A stretch of 38,522 bases of DNA from a virus. The stretch lies in the IMG/VR virus record IMGVR_UViG_3300033149_003124, positions 1 through 38,522 of that record. One strand, given 5' to 3'. Positions 1 through 7,986 of this stretch are shown one piece after another. A program made the position numbers and the translations under genes. The notes under the pieces were generated by a model. The model had not been told where the DNA came from and did not search any database. It was given only the letters and a program-made list of their open reading frames with translations. Each line of letters opens with the position of its first letter. Positions within the stretch are counted from its first letter, which is position 1.

Positions 1-114
1 TGCTGACGCCCTACTACTCCGAAGACGGCATAACAATCTATCACGGTGACTGTCTGGAGATACTGCCGCAGTTGCCGGAAGACAGCGTGGACCTGGTACT
101 GACGGACCCACCGT
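1..114. repeat. Terminal direct repeat, left copy
   Basis: These 114 bases are identical to 38409-38522. Either the contig is circular and the assembler duplicated the junction, or the linear genome carries a short exact terminal repeat. The repeat cuts through the 5' end of the DNA methyltransferase gene, which is intact only when the two ends are joined. Confidence 0.97.
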
Positions 115-662
115 ATGGCATGGAGTATCACAGCGGCCGCTACAAGCACGGAAATCCCCACGGAAAACTCAAGGGTGATACGGAGTACCCAGTAAATACC
201 ATCAGAGAGTGCCTGCGTTTAGCGCGTGCTGGCGTCTTGGCCTTTTGTCGGTGGGATAACCTGGCAGTCCTGCCGAAGCCGCGGTCTGTAATTGTATGGG
301 TGAAAAACAACCATAGCGCCGGCAACCTTGCACACGCTTACGCGCGCAAGTGGGAGGCTTGCGCGTTTTGGGATGGGCCGGAGCATGAATTTATTTACCG
401 CCCTCAGGACGTTATTTTGTGCCGTAGGGTTACGTCCTCCCGCTTGCAGCATCCAACCGAAAAACCAGTCCAACTATGCAGGGCGCTTATCAAGCCACAT
501 CGTGCGGATATCATCCTCGACCCGTTCATGGGGAGCGGGACAACGCTCGTGGCGGCGAAGCAGCTGGGACGTAAGGCTATCGGCGTCGAAATCGAGGAGC
601 GCTACTGCGAGATAGCGGTCAACCGCCTGCGCCAGGGCGTCCTATTCGGGAAAGGAGACTGA
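1..662 (+). CDS. DNA amino-methyltransferase (N6-adenine or N4-cytosine), start lost at window edge
   Basis: This transfers a methyl group from S-adenosylmethionine to an exocyclic amino group in DNA. The start codon is at 38408 with GAGGAG upstream; its first base is missing here, so the window begins inside codon 1. Joined across the ends the protein is 220 aa. Catalytic motif IV (TDPPYG) lies near the N-terminus and the SAM-binding motif I (DPFMGSGTT) near the C-terminus, preceded by HPTEKP. That order is typical of beta-class amino-methyltransferases. No restriction partner is visible, so an orphan enzyme that protects phage DNA or alters regulation is the simplest reading. Adenine versus cytosine specificity cannot be decided by eye. 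The reading frame is also open with an internal TTG at 72, which a gene caller could mistake for the start. Confidence 0.9.
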   Translation, partial: LTPYYSEDGITIYHGDCLEILPQLPEDSVDLVLTDPPYGMEYHSGRYKHGNPHGKLKGDTEYPVNTIRECLRLARAGVLAFCRWDNLAVLPKPRSVIVWVKNNHSAGNLAHAYARKWEACAFWDGPEHEFIYRPQDVILCRRVTSSRLQHPTEKPVQLCRALIKPHRADIILDPFMGSGTTLVAAKQLGRKAIGVEIEERYCEIAVNRLRQGVLFGKGD

Positions 663-663
663 C

Positions 664-939
664 ATGCCTCACCGCCAAAGCCCTATGCACGCTATCCGTG
701 ACTACTGCCTGGGCTACTGCGCACTATCCACTGACCACCGGGACTTCTGCCGAAACCCGCAGTGCCCGCTATACCTCTACCGTTTCGGCCGACCGCCGAG
801 ACCCCACGACTACTACGCCTCGCCGGGCGACGCCACGCAGGACCTCGACATGCTCAAGATACTATTCGTGGCGCGCATAAAGTCAGGCTGGCGTAACCCG
901 TTCGTCAAGGCGTCAAAAAAGGCGCGGGTCGAGCGTTGA
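664..939 (+). CDS. Small Cys-rich phage protein, zinc-finger-like
   Basis: A 91-aa protein beginning one base after the methyltransferase stop, so probably co-translated with it. Residues about 14-42 hold four cysteines spaced as C-x3-C and C-x4-C, followed by PLYLYRFGR. This pattern, an AIR..C..C.. start and a CPLYxYRxGR end, matches a small family I have met in many tailed phages; its function is unknown. The paired cysteines suggest metal binding. The C-terminal half is basic and carries no recognisable motif. The stop codon lies inside the -35 box of the next promoter. Confidence 0.75.
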   Translation: MPHRQSPMHAIRDYCLGYCALSTDHRDFCRNPQCPLYLYRFGRPPRPHDYYASPGDATQDLDMLKILFVARIKSGWRNPFVKASKKARVER

Positions 940-963
940 CAATGCCGGCAGGTATGGTATACT
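936..963 (+). promoter_or_regulatory. Strong sigma-70-type promoter
   Basis: A perfect -35 box TTGACA (936-941) and a near-consensus -10 box TATACT (958-963) are separated by 16 bp. The predicted start is about 969-971, which coincides with the first paired base of the structured RNA downstream. Short arms GGCAG (948-952) and CTGCC (962-966) flank the -10 box and could form an operator. Confidence 0.8.
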
Positions 964-969
964 GCCAGC

Positions 970-1078
970 GAACCCGACCCAAGGAGCAACGTATGAAATC
1001 AGGATCAGCGGCAGGTACCCGGGCGCTCGGAGTCTCACTCCTTGGGCGGGTTCACCCGGGGCCTGCCGCTTGCTTTTT
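970..1078 (+). ncRNA. Short structured RNA between promoter and terminator, two mutually crossing long stems
   Basis: Bases 970-986 pair with 1038-1053 over 16 bp with one bulged A (977). This stem buries the AAGGAG ribosome binding site at 981-986. Bases 1007-1023 pair with 1055-1070 over 15 bp with a small internal loop, followed by TTGCTTTTT. The two stems cross each other, so the RNA must switch between them or form a knot. A small hairpin 1029-1033/1037-1041 lies in the loop. Expected transcript size is about 108 nt. It could be a free-standing regulatory RNA, or an attenuator leader controlling the genes from 1103 on. I recognise no known RNA family. Confidence 0.7.
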
Positions 1079-1100
1079 ATCCCTTGCGGAGGTGGAATAG
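993..1100 (+). CDS. Possible 35-aa leader peptide
   Basis: An ATG 7 bases after AAGGAG opens 35 codons ending with TAG at 1098-1100, just before the start at 1103. The whole frame lies over the structured RNA and its terminator. It could be a leader peptide whose translation chooses between the two stems, or a chance reading frame. The predicted peptide has no motif. Confidence 0.25.
   Translation: MKSGSAAGTRALGVSLLGRVHPGPAACFLSLAEVE
1007..1078 (+). terminator. Intrinsic terminator or attenuator
   Basis: The stem AGCGGCAGG/CCTGCCGCT (1007-1015 with 1062-1070) is extended inward by CCCGGG/CCCGGG (1018-1023 with 1055-1060), and a T-rich tail follows at 1071-1078. It stands between the promoter at 936 and the gene at 1103. 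Confidence 0.8.
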
Positions 1101-1102
1101 CC

Positions 1103-2095
1103 ATGCCGAGAAGCGATTACATGAAGATCGAGGTCTACGGATTCCTCGATGAAGAGGCCATGTCCATGACCCCAATCGAGTTCCGAGTCTACATCTGCGG
1201 GCCATGGAGATTGGCCTGGGAAGCAGGTCAGACCCGGCTCAATAGACGCGCTTTAGTCGCTAAAACCGCTGCATTGACCGACCTCCGGCCGAATATTGTA
1301 GGCCGTGTGATACGCTCAATAATCGACAAGTACCCATCTATTGATTACCCCGACGCCCGGCGGCTCCTCTCCCTGTCCGATGACGGTAAGTACGTGATAG
1401 TACACGGGGTTGCAAGAGTTCACAAGGCCTTGAAACGCTTCGCCGACCAGCCCGAAACCACTCCTAAACCGGAACCTAAACGGGACCAGAAGCGGGAACC
1501 AAACGGGAACCAAACCCGAACCACTACACTCAGTATAGATTCTGACAGCGAGAAACGTCGCCGTAGTGGTGGTAAGCTGTCAAGGGAACGGTGTGGGGAT
1601 TCGCAGGCCGGGCCAGCCGCTCCAAAACCCCAACCACGCGGCGATGATGCTCACGCATCTGAAACCACCAACCGCTCAGAGCCACCACCTCAGCCGGTCC
1701 AGCAGGCATCACCTCCCGAGCCTGACAAGCCGCCTGAGCCCGTGGAGCCCGGCACCGGCAACGGCTATACCGCCAAGGTCAGGGACTTCGCCGCACGCTT
1801 CTCCGCCGACCCGGCAATCCAGTTGTCCGTCTCGAAGTGTCTCGCTGGTATCCTCCAGCCACGGCACCGGCAGAAGGTGCTGCGCTCTATCGCCTCCGGT
1901 GACCCGGCCCACCACTGGCGGCTTGCGGCTATCGCCGTCGAGGCGTGGCGTGACGACAGGGTCAAGCGCAAGGGAGGGGTTGTCGCGGCGAAGATCAAGA
2001 GCCGGGGGCATGAGCCGCCCGAGAAACTTGTGCGGCAGGTGCGCCTGGCGTATAATTCCCAGGGGGGTGACCGCGAAGCGGAGGAGCCGCCATAG
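1103..2095 (+). CDS. Putative replication-initiator-like protein
   Basis: A 330-aa protein; I chose the ATG at 1103 because GGAGGTGG stands 7 bases upstream. Residues about 1-115 form a compact helical domain that reads like a winged helix at the start of phage replisome-organiser proteins. Residues about 120-225 are a Pro-, Arg- and Lys-rich low-complexity linker. Residues about 230-330 form a second helical domain. This architecture and the position upstream of the sigma-like gene and the terminase would suit a replication or DNA-binding protein, but I see no catalytic motif. It may be controlled by the attenuator-like RNA just upstream. Its stop overlaps the next GTG start by one base. Confidence 0.45.
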   Translation: MPRSDYMKIEVYGFLDEEAMSMTPIEFRVYICGPWRLAWEAGQTRLNRRALVAKTAALTDLRPNIVGRVIRSIIDKYPSIDYPDARRLLSLSDDGKYVIVHGVARVHKALKRFADQPETTPKPEPKRDQKREPNGNQTRTTTLSIDSDSEKRRRSGGKLSRERCGDSQAGPAAPKPQPRGDDAHASETTNRSEPPPQPVQQASPPEPDKPPEPVEPGTGNGYTAKVRDFAARFSADPAIQLSVSKCLAGILQPRHRQKVLRSIASGDPAHHWRLAAIAVEAWRDDRVKRKGGVVAAKIKSRGHEPPEKLVRQVRLAYNSQGGDREAEEPP

Positions 2096-2562
2096 TGCAC
2101 AGTGACCAGCTGCTCGGGAGAGCCAGGCGTATTGCCGTCACCGCCGTCCGTTCCGTGGCCCCGCGGTTTCTCCGCCGTAACCTCGACCTGGAGGACATAG
2201 CCCACGAGGCTGTCTGGCGGATGCTCCGCTACGGCCAGCCCGACCGGGCGCTCAGCGCAATCGTCCGCAACGTGCTCAGGGCCCGCATAGCCTTCGAGGC
2301 TCACCGGTCACCGACGCTCAGCACCGACGGCACAATCCCGGACCGGCATACCACCGAGGTAATCGCCGAGGACTTCTACGCCGTCTCCGAGGCCGCACTG
2401 CCGAGCACTCTCCGGGAGGTCTTCCGCCTGCACTACAAGGCCGGGCTGCCGGTGGGTGATATCGCCGAGAGGACCGGCCGGAGCCGGTCGGCGGTGTACG
2501 CAAGCCTCCGGCGGTGCCGTGCAATCCTGCGGGAAAAATTTGACGGGAGGCGTGGAGCGTGA
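2095..2562 (+). CDS. Sigma-70-family-like transcription factor (ECF type)
   Basis: A 155-aa protein starting at GTG 2095, with a GGAGGAG-type site upstream in the previous gene. Residues about 32-46 (LDLEDIAHEAVWRML) resemble region 2 of ECF sigma factors. Residues about 103-150 contain the region 4 helix-turn-helix pattern: a FRLHY segment, then a GLPVGDIAERTGRSRSAVY stretch. It would direct host RNA polymerase to phage promoters, perhaps the late genes, since it sits directly ahead of the terminase. Region 3 is absent, as in ECF factors. A second protein with a region-4-like domain is encoded at 35569. Confidence 0.7.
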   Translation: MHSDQLLGRARRIAVTAVRSVAPRFLRRNLDLEDIAHEAVWRMLRYGQPDRALSAIVRNVLRARIAFEAHRSPTLSTDGTIPDRHTTEVIAEDFYAVSEAALPSTLREVFRLHYKAGLPVGDIAERTGRSRSAVYASLRRCRAILREKFDGRRGA

Positions 2563-2589
2563 TAATATGCCGGTGAGGAGGATGCGGCT

Positions 2590-3012
2590 ATGAAACGCTA
2601 TACCGAGCAGGACTACGCCAACGTCCTCGCCGAGTACACCTACGGGCCCGAAACGGTCCTCGAAGTTTGCGAACGCCACGGGATGCCGTACCGGCGCTTC
2701 CTCGACTGGATACGAGACGATGAGTCGATGGCCGAGCAGTACGAAGCGGCGAAGCGTAAGCACGCCGCGTACCGGGTCGAGGAGGCGTGGCGGACGCTTG
2801 AGGCCGCTATGCGCCAGCGGAATAGAGACGGCCAGGTGACTTCGATAGCGCTCAAGGCTGCAATGGCGGTGCTGTACTCGCGCGGCGAGCTGGTGGATTC
2901 GAGGTACAGCCAGACGGTGACGGCGGAGTCGCAACACGGCAAACTGGTGGTGACGTTCGGCAGTGCGGAGAAGCCGGGGGGCGAGGCTGAAGACGGTGGC
3001 GGCGAAGGCTGA
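2590..3012 (+). CDS. terS: Terminase small subunit
   Basis: A 140-aa protein with GAGGAGG 9 bases before the ATG. The N-terminal half reads as a helix-turn-helix domain (a VLEVCERHGMPYRRFLDW-type segment at about 23-40). This is followed by a helical region and a flexible Gly/Glu-rich tail. It recognises the packaging site and loads the large subunit. The assignment rests on the fold-like pattern and on the immediate overlap (about 50 bp) with the large terminase gene, the usual arrangement. Confidence 0.75.
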   Translation: MKRYTEQDYANVLAEYTYGPETVLEVCERHGMPYRRFLDWIRDDESMAEQYEAAKRKHAAYRVEEAWRTLEAAMRQRNRDGQVTSIALKAAMAVLYSRGELVDSRYSQTVTAESQHGKLVVTFGSAEKPGGEAEDGGGEG

Positions 3013-4237
3013 GGTCAGCTTCCGGTTGCACTCCGGCGGGCAGTCGGAGTTTGTCCGCGACCGGACGAGGTTCAAGGTGGCCGCGTGCGGCAGGCGGTGG
3101 GGGAAGACGGTCGGCGGCGTGGCCGACGTGGTAGGCTACCTGCTTGAGCGGGGCGCACCGGCAAGGGCGCTGTGGGTGGCCCCGACCTACAGCCAGGCGG
3201 ACGAGGCGGTCCGGATTGTGTTTGACGGGCTCGGCGGTACGTGGGCCGAGCCAGCCTACAACCGCTCGACGCGGGTGATGGAGTTCGTGGGCGGCGGGAT
3301 GCTGTTCTTCCGCTCCGGCGAGATACCCCGCAACCTGCGCGGCCGGGGCTGGGACCTGGTGGTGGTAGACGAGGCCGCGTTCATCCCTGACGACGTGTGG
3401 CTCCAGGTCCTGCGTCCAGCGCTTGCGGACCGCGGCGGCCGGGCTGTCATGCTGTCCACTCCCTGCGGCGCGCACGGCTGGTTCTGGGAGGAATACCAGA
3501 AGGGCATAGACAGCGGCAACGGCGAGGTGAAGGCGTGGCAGTTCCCGACGTGGGACAACCCGGCAATCCCGGCGTCGGAGATTGAGCAGATGCGCGCCTC
3601 GCTGCCGGAGCGTGTGTTCCGGCAGGAGGTGGCCGCGGAGTTCCTTGCCGGCGAGGGTGCGGTGTTCTCACACCTGGCGCTGACCGATGACCCGGTCCCC
3701 GTGCCGCTGGACGAGGCGAAGGGAGGCGTAGTAGTCGGCTGCGACCTCGCCAAGATTGTCGACTACACGGTGGCGGTGGCGCTTGATGCGGGCGGCCGGG
3801 TGCTTGACATGCTGCGGATGAACCAGGTCGACTACTCGGTCCAGGTGGTGAGGGTGGCGGAGTTTGCGAGGCGCTACCAGGCCGCGGTATACCTCGATGC
3901 GACCGGCGTCGGCGTCCCGGTGCTCGAACAGTTCCACGTCCAGCGGCCGCCGCTGTCGATTGTGCCGGTGAAGTTCACCAACGACAGCAAGCGACAGATG
4001 GTGCAGAACCTGCAACTGATGCTGGAGCGTGAGGACGTGAAGATACCCCGGGCGCTTGACGTGCTGGTCCAGGAGTTGCAGGTGTACTCGGCGGTTGCGA
4101 CGGCGTCGGGGCCGAAGTACGGAGCGCCGCGCGGCCTGCATGACGATTGTGTGACGGCCTTGATGCTTGCGGCGTGGGGCCAGAGCGTGTATGCTAACCC
4201 GCCGGTGCATGAGAGCATCGGCGGTAGTTTTCTGTGA
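2963..4237 (+). CDS. terL: Terminase large subunit (packaging ATPase-nuclease)
   Basis: The motor that pumps DNA into the prohead and cuts it. The 424-aa protein carries Walker A ACGRRWGKT at residues 41-49, Walker B LVVVDEAA with D136-E137, and an LSTPCG coupling motif at about residue 160. The C-terminal RNase-H-like nuclease shows GCDLAK (D261) and the downstream acidic pairs DATG and HDD. The annotated GTG start at 2963 is inside the small-subunit gene; a second GTG at 2996 is an alternative. Length is on the short side but all motifs are present. Clustering of this protein by headful or cos type would tell how the 114-bp end repeat arises. Confidence 0.95.
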   Translation: MRRSRGARLKTVAAKAEVSFRLHSGGQSEFVRDRTRFKVAACGRRWGKTVGGVADVVGYLLERGAPARALWVAPTYSQADEAVRIVFDGLGGTWAEPAYNRSTRVMEFVGGGMLFFRSGEIPRNLRGRGWDLVVVDEAAFIPDDVWLQVLRPALADRGGRAVMLSTPCGAHGWFWEEYQKGIDSGNGEVKAWQFPTWDNPAIPASEIEQMRASLPERVFRQEVAAEFLAGEGAVFSHLALTDDPVPVPLDEAKGGVVVGCDLAKIVDYTVAVALDAGGRVLDMLRMNQVDYSVQVVRVAEFARRYQAAVYLDATGVGVPVLEQFHVQRPPLSIVPVKFTNDSKRQMVQNLQLMLEREDVKIPRALDVLVQELQVYSAVATASGPKYGAPRGLHDDCVTALMLAAWGQSVYANPPVHESIGGSFL

Positions 4238-4250
4238 GGAGGAGCGTGAC

Positions 4251-5606
4251 ATGATACTCGACTGGTATCGAGCTAAGAGGGCGGAGCTCAAGGCGCGGCG
4301 GGCCTACGCCGACGCCGAGGCGCGGCTGTACGAGGCGCTGAACGACCCGTTCGGCGAACCGCAGGCGGACGACGAGTCGGACTGGATACCGATAGGGCTG
4401 GAGGGCAGCATCGCCGAGACGGGGCATCCGCAGGACCGACTGACCATGCTCAAGAAGGCGCGGGCCCTGCATATCGGCAACCCGACCGGCCGGGCAATCG
4501 TCGAGACGCTGGTGGCGTTTGTCGTGGGTGACGGCTTCCACGTCCGGGCGGTGGCGGAGGACGAGGAGCAGGCGGACCTCGCCGCTCCGGTACAGGAACG
4601 GGTTGACGACCTGATGGCGGACCTCGGCAACGGGCTGGGGTGGGACTGGTTCACCGAGGAGTCAATCCGCCGGTGGGCGCGGGACGGCGAGACGTTCATC
4701 CACCTGTTCCCGGAGAGCCGGGACGTGCGGTTCCTCGAACCCGACGACGTGGTTGACAGCGGGTCCTATACCAAGGCGGTAATCACCGATTCGGATGACG
4801 CCTTAACGGTGACGGGCTACCGGACGGCAAGCCTCGGCGTCGTGGAGGCGGACCGCATCATCCACCGGAAGTTCGGGGTGGACGCCAACGTCATGCGCGG
4901 CTTGCCGCTGCTCTACCCGGTGCTGTCGAGGGTCCGGAAGTACGACACGTGGCTGGACGACCTCGGCACGCTCATCAAGCTGCGGACGGCGATAGCGCTG
5001 ATACGCAAGCACACGGCGGCCCCGTCGGTTGTCCAGACGTTCGCGGACAACCAGAAGACCGACACGGTCTCGAAGAAGGAGGGCACGCTGCGGGTCCAGA
5101 AGATTCGGCCCGGGGCGATAATCGATGCGTCGGGCCTGGAGTACGAGTTCAAGAGCCCGAACGTTGACGCCTCGGACCTCGGCGAGTACGGGCGGTTCAT
5201 CATGCTGAACATCGCCAGCGGTGTCGGGCAGGCGGAGTACATGGTGTCCGGCGACGCCTCGAACAACAACTACGCCAGCATCAGCGTTGCCGAGACCGCG
5301 CCGTTTGAGCGGTTCCGGCGGTACAAGCGCTCATGGGCGCGGACGTTCCGGACCGTCTTGCTGCGGCTGCTCAACGGCTCGGACATCGAGGTGCCGGAGG
5401 GCGTGAGCCTCAACGTGCAGCCGTCGGCCCTGCCGGTGCGTGACCTCGAAGCGATGGTCAAGGCGCTGTCGCTGGCGCGTGCTGACGGCGTGCTGAGCAA
5501 GCAATCGTACATGGCCCGGCTCGGGCTGGACTACACCGAGGAGGCCCGGGCGTTGACGCAGGAACGGGAGGAGGCGTCGGCCTATGCCGCAGCCGCGGGA
5601 GAGTGA
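4251..5606 (+). CDS. Portal protein
   Basis: A 451-aa dodecameric channel protein at the capsid vertex through which DNA enters. The start at 4251 has an excellent GAGGAGGAG site 6-14 bases upstream; the same frame is open further upstream without one. The central part (about 90-330) shows the pattern of lambda/HK97-type portals. It includes a GNPTGRAIVETL segment, an IIHRKFG motif and a membrane-like RVRKYDTWLDDL helix. The C-terminus is Ala/Glu-rich. It lies between the large terminase and the MuF-type gene, which fits. The end overlaps the next gene by 23 bp. Confidence 0.9.
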   Translation: MILDWYRAKRAELKARRAYADAEARLYEALNDPFGEPQADDESDWIPIGLEGSIAETGHPQDRLTMLKKARALHIGNPTGRAIVETLVAFVVGDGFHVRAVAEDEEQADLAAPVQERVDDLMADLGNGLGWDWFTEESIRRWARDGETFIHLFPESRDVRFLEPDDVVDSGSYTKAVITDSDDALTVTGYRTASLGVVEADRIIHRKFGVDANVMRGLPLLYPVLSRVRKYDTWLDDLGTLIKLRTAIALIRKHTAAPSVVQTFADNQKTDTVSKKEGTLRVQKIRPGAIIDASGLEYEFKSPNVDASDLGEYGRFIMLNIASGVGQAEYMVSGDASNNNYASISVAETAPFERFRRYKRSWARTFRTVLLRLLNGSDIEVPEGVSLNVQPSALPVRDLEAMVKALSLARADGVLSKQSYMARLGLDYTEEARALTQEREEASAYAAAAGE

Positions 5607-6687
5607 CCCGCTCGACGCCACGCTGGTATGGCGGGCGTCGCTGATACGCGCCGAGAACCGGGTGGCCGCGGAGGTCTCCCAGGCTTTCGCCAAGTCGCTT
5701 GACCTTCGCGCCTTGCACGCGCTCCACGACAACATGCCGCTGGAGCAGATGGAGAACGTGCTCGGTGACGTTGCCGGTGCGATAGACACGGCGCTCGTTG
5801 CCGCGGTCAACGCGTACCGCAACGAGGCGGTGGCGCTGGTGACGCAGGCATGGGAGGTCTACGACGCCCTGATGCGCGACGCGTTCGGCGGCGGTGAGGT
5901 GAGGGAGGAGGTGGGGCCCGCGGCTGGTGGAGCTCCGCCGGAACCGGCCCCGCCGATAGGCGGGATAGCGACGGTGACGATGGGCGGCGGCCTGGACCCG
6001 GCGAAGGCGGTGGCGCTGGTGAGCAAGCCGTACAAGGGCATGGACTTCCGCTCCCGCATCCGGACGCTGTCGAGCACGCAGGCTGCGCGGATGCGGCAGA
6101 TGGTGGCGTCCGGCCTGGCGAACGGCCAGAACGGCATCACGATTGCACGGCGGGCCAAGCGGGAGCTGGTGAATCTTGCCACCTGGGAGCTGGTACGGAT
6201 AGCGCGGACCGAGGTACAGCACGCGTTGACGCAGATGCAGGAGGACTGGTTCGAGGAGAACGCCGACCTGATACAAGGCTATACCTACCTGGCAACGCTC
6301 GATGAACGCGTCTGTGCTATCTGTGCAGAGAGCGACGGGCGGTTCTACCGCAAGGGCGCGGCGCGGCCGGAGCTGCCCCGGCACCCGCAATGCCGGTGCA
6401 CGTACGCGCCGGTGCCGAAGGCGTGGGGCCGGAACCGCTACCCGGCGGAGCGGCACGCGTACGCGCCACCGGACGGCGGCGGCCGGAGGTCACGGTGGCG
6501 TACCGTGCCCGGGAAGACCACGGCGCGGGAGTGGTTGAAGACGCAGCCGAAGCACGTGCTGACGGCGGTATTCGGCTCGGAGAAGCGGGCGCAGTTGTTC
6601 CTTGCGAACCCGAAGATGTCGTTGGCGAAGATAGGCACGGCACCCGCCGCGACCGTTGCGCGCCTGCTCTTACGCAAGGGCGGATGA
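5584..6687 (+). CDS. MuF-like head morphogenesis protein
   Basis: A 367-aa minor head protein of the phage Mu gpF family, thought to sit at the portal and be injected or help assembly. The diagnostic C-terminal signature is clear: an RTEVQHA helix (about 210), then a CAICAESDG segment with two cysteines, and finally HPQCRC at about 265-270. The ATG lies inside the portal gene, preceded by GGGAGGAGG. The C-terminal 90 residues after the signature are basic and unassigned; some MuF proteins carry toxin domains there, but I see no toxin motif. Confidence 0.88.
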   Translation: MPQPRESDPLDATLVWRASLIRAENRVAAEVSQAFAKSLDLRALHALHDNMPLEQMENVLGDVAGAIDTALVAAVNAYRNEAVALVTQAWEVYDALMRDAFGGGEVREEVGPAAGGAPPEPAPPIGGIATVTMGGGLDPAKAVALVSKPYKGMDFRSRIRTLSSTQAARMRQMVASGLANGQNGITIARRAKRELVNLATWELVRIARTEVQHALTQMQEDWFEENADLIQGYTYLATLDERVCAICAESDGRFYRKGAARPELPRHPQCRCTYAPVPKAWGRNRYPAERHAYAPPDGGGRRSRWRTVPGKTTAREWLKTQPKHVLTAVFGSEKRAQLFLANPKMSLAKIGTAPAATVARLLLRKGG

Positions 6688-6707
6688 AAATTTTTTTGAA
6701 AAAGTGC

Positions 6708-6737
6708 TTCACAAAAACCGTGTTGCGCTGGTCTAAT
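6708..6737 (+). promoter_or_regulatory. Possible weak promoter before the protease gene
   Basis: The AT-rich 63-bp gap has TTCACA (6708-6713) and TCTAAT (6732-6737), 18 bp apart. It is preceded by an A/T run and AAAGTGCTT, which also occurs before the better promoter at 26913. Confidence 0.35.
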
Positions 6738-6750
6738 AGGGTAGGAGGCA

Positions 6751-7956
6751 ATGGAATCCGCTATGGCTGAGTGGAGCGTGCAGTACATCAACAACCTGCC
6801 GGATGCAGCGTTCGCGTGGATTGAGCCCGGCGGCGAGAAGGACGACGAGGGGAAGACCGTCCCGCGCACGTTGCGGCACCTGCCGCATCACAACGCGAGC
6901 GTGACCAACCCGAACGACGACGCCTCCGTTGACCGCGCCCACCTCCGGAACGCACTTGCCCGGGCAAGCCAGGTGCAGGGGCTTCCGAGTTCCGCGCTGT
7001 CCCACCTCCAGCGCCACGCCGAACGCCTCGGCATCGGTACTGCGGCCGAGACACAGGAGTCGGTCAAGGAGGAGAGCCTGCGTGAGTACGTAGCGGCCTC
7101 GGCCGGGGCCGTCCGTGACGGCGTGATACACGGCGTGTCGGTAATCAGGGAGAAGAGCGCCAACGGCTTCCGCTATACCCGGGAGGCATTGAGGGCGGCG
7201 GTGCCGCTCTTCGAGGGCGCGAAGGTCTACGCCAACCACGCGGACGGCATCCGCCGGGACGTGAGGGACACCATCGGCATCCTGCGTGCGGCGAGGTACG
7301 AGGAGGACGCGCAGGGCGCGGTGGTACGGGCGGACCTGCACGTGTTCGAGAGCGTGGCGGCCTGGCTGCTGGAGGCCGCGGAGAAAGCGCCGGACGCGCT
7401 GGGCCTGAGCATCAACGGCCGGGGCCGGGCGAGGAAGCGCTACGGCGAGGAAGTCGTCGAGGAGATAACCGCTATCAGGAGTGTTGACATAGTTGCCGAG
7501 CCTGCCACGGTCTCGGGGCTGTTCGAGGAGAAACGCAAGGACGAGGAGCGAAAGATGGACCTTGAAAAACGCGTGAAGGACCTGGAGGAACAGGTACGCA
7601 CTCTGGAGGCCGATATCGCCAAGCGGGAAGAGGCGATGAAGGCGCTCAAGGAGGAGAACGACGAGTTCAAGGCGAAGGCCGCGCTTGCCGAGAAGAAGGC
7701 GAAGGTGGACGCCGCAATCGAGGAAGCCAAGCTGCCCGAGGAGGCGGTGACGGACGTGTTCCGTGAGAGCCTCCTGGAGGCCGACGAGGAGCGGATGAAG
7801 AAACTCCTCGAGGACCGGGTCGAGATGGTCAAGAAGGCCGGCGGCCTGAAGCCGTCCTCGAAGCGCCGCGACGAGGAGGACCTCAAAGAGGACGTCAGGG
7901 GCAAGGGCGGCGAGGAGGCGAAACTCGAAGATTACGTGGCCGCGGTACGCTCCTAA
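6751..7956 (+). CDS. Prohead protease fused to scaffold
   Basis: A 401-aa protein with AGGAGG 4 bases from its ATG. The N-terminal part (to about 255) has features of capsid maturation proteases: a GLSINGRG segment at about 215 and SVDIVAEPAT at about 245, the serine-protease-like core. The region 265-330 is a long charged coiled coil and the rest is acidic/basic helix. That is what an internal scaffold looks like. Fusion of protease and scaffold in one frame is common in this type of phage. It precedes the decoration and major capsid genes. The catalytic residues cannot be confirmed by eye. Cleavage between the two parts during maturation is expected. Confidence 0.82.
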   Translation: MESAMAEWSVQYINNLPDAAFAWIEPGGEKDDEGKTVPRTLRHLPHHNASVTNPNDDASVDRAHLRNALARASQVQGLPSSALSHLQRHAERLGIGTAAETQESVKEESLREYVAASAGAVRDGVIHGVSVIREKSANGFRYTREALRAAVPLFEGAKVYANHADGIRRDVRDTIGILRAARYEEDAQGAVVRADLHVFESVAAWLLEAAEKAPDALGLSINGRGRARKRYGEEVVEEITAIRSVDIVAEPATVSGLFEEKRKDEERKMDLEKRVKDLEEQVRTLEADIAKREEAMKALKEENDEFKAKAALAEKKAKVDAAIEEAKLPEEAVTDVFRESLLEADEERMKKLLEDRVEMVKKAGGLKPSSKRRDEEDLKEDVRGKGGEEAKLEDYVAAVRS

Positions 7957-7986
7957 GCGCCGGGCCGCAAGACTGGAGGATAGAAG

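Noticed and set aside
1044-1070. tRNA-like T-arm GGTTCA in the structured RNA
   Set aside because: The bases around the loop do not form the 5-bp T stem, and no acceptor or anticodon arm can be drawn.
4167-4250. Portal start upstream at 4167
   Set aside because: It lies inside the terminase gene with no ribosome site, whereas 4251 has GAGGAGGAG at ideal spacing.
5458-6456. Long minus-strand frames such as 5458-6456, 6733-8244 and 22702-24201
   Set aside because: They are antisense to well-supported genes, lack ribosome sites and have Arg/Leu/His-rich composition typical of GC-rich shadows.
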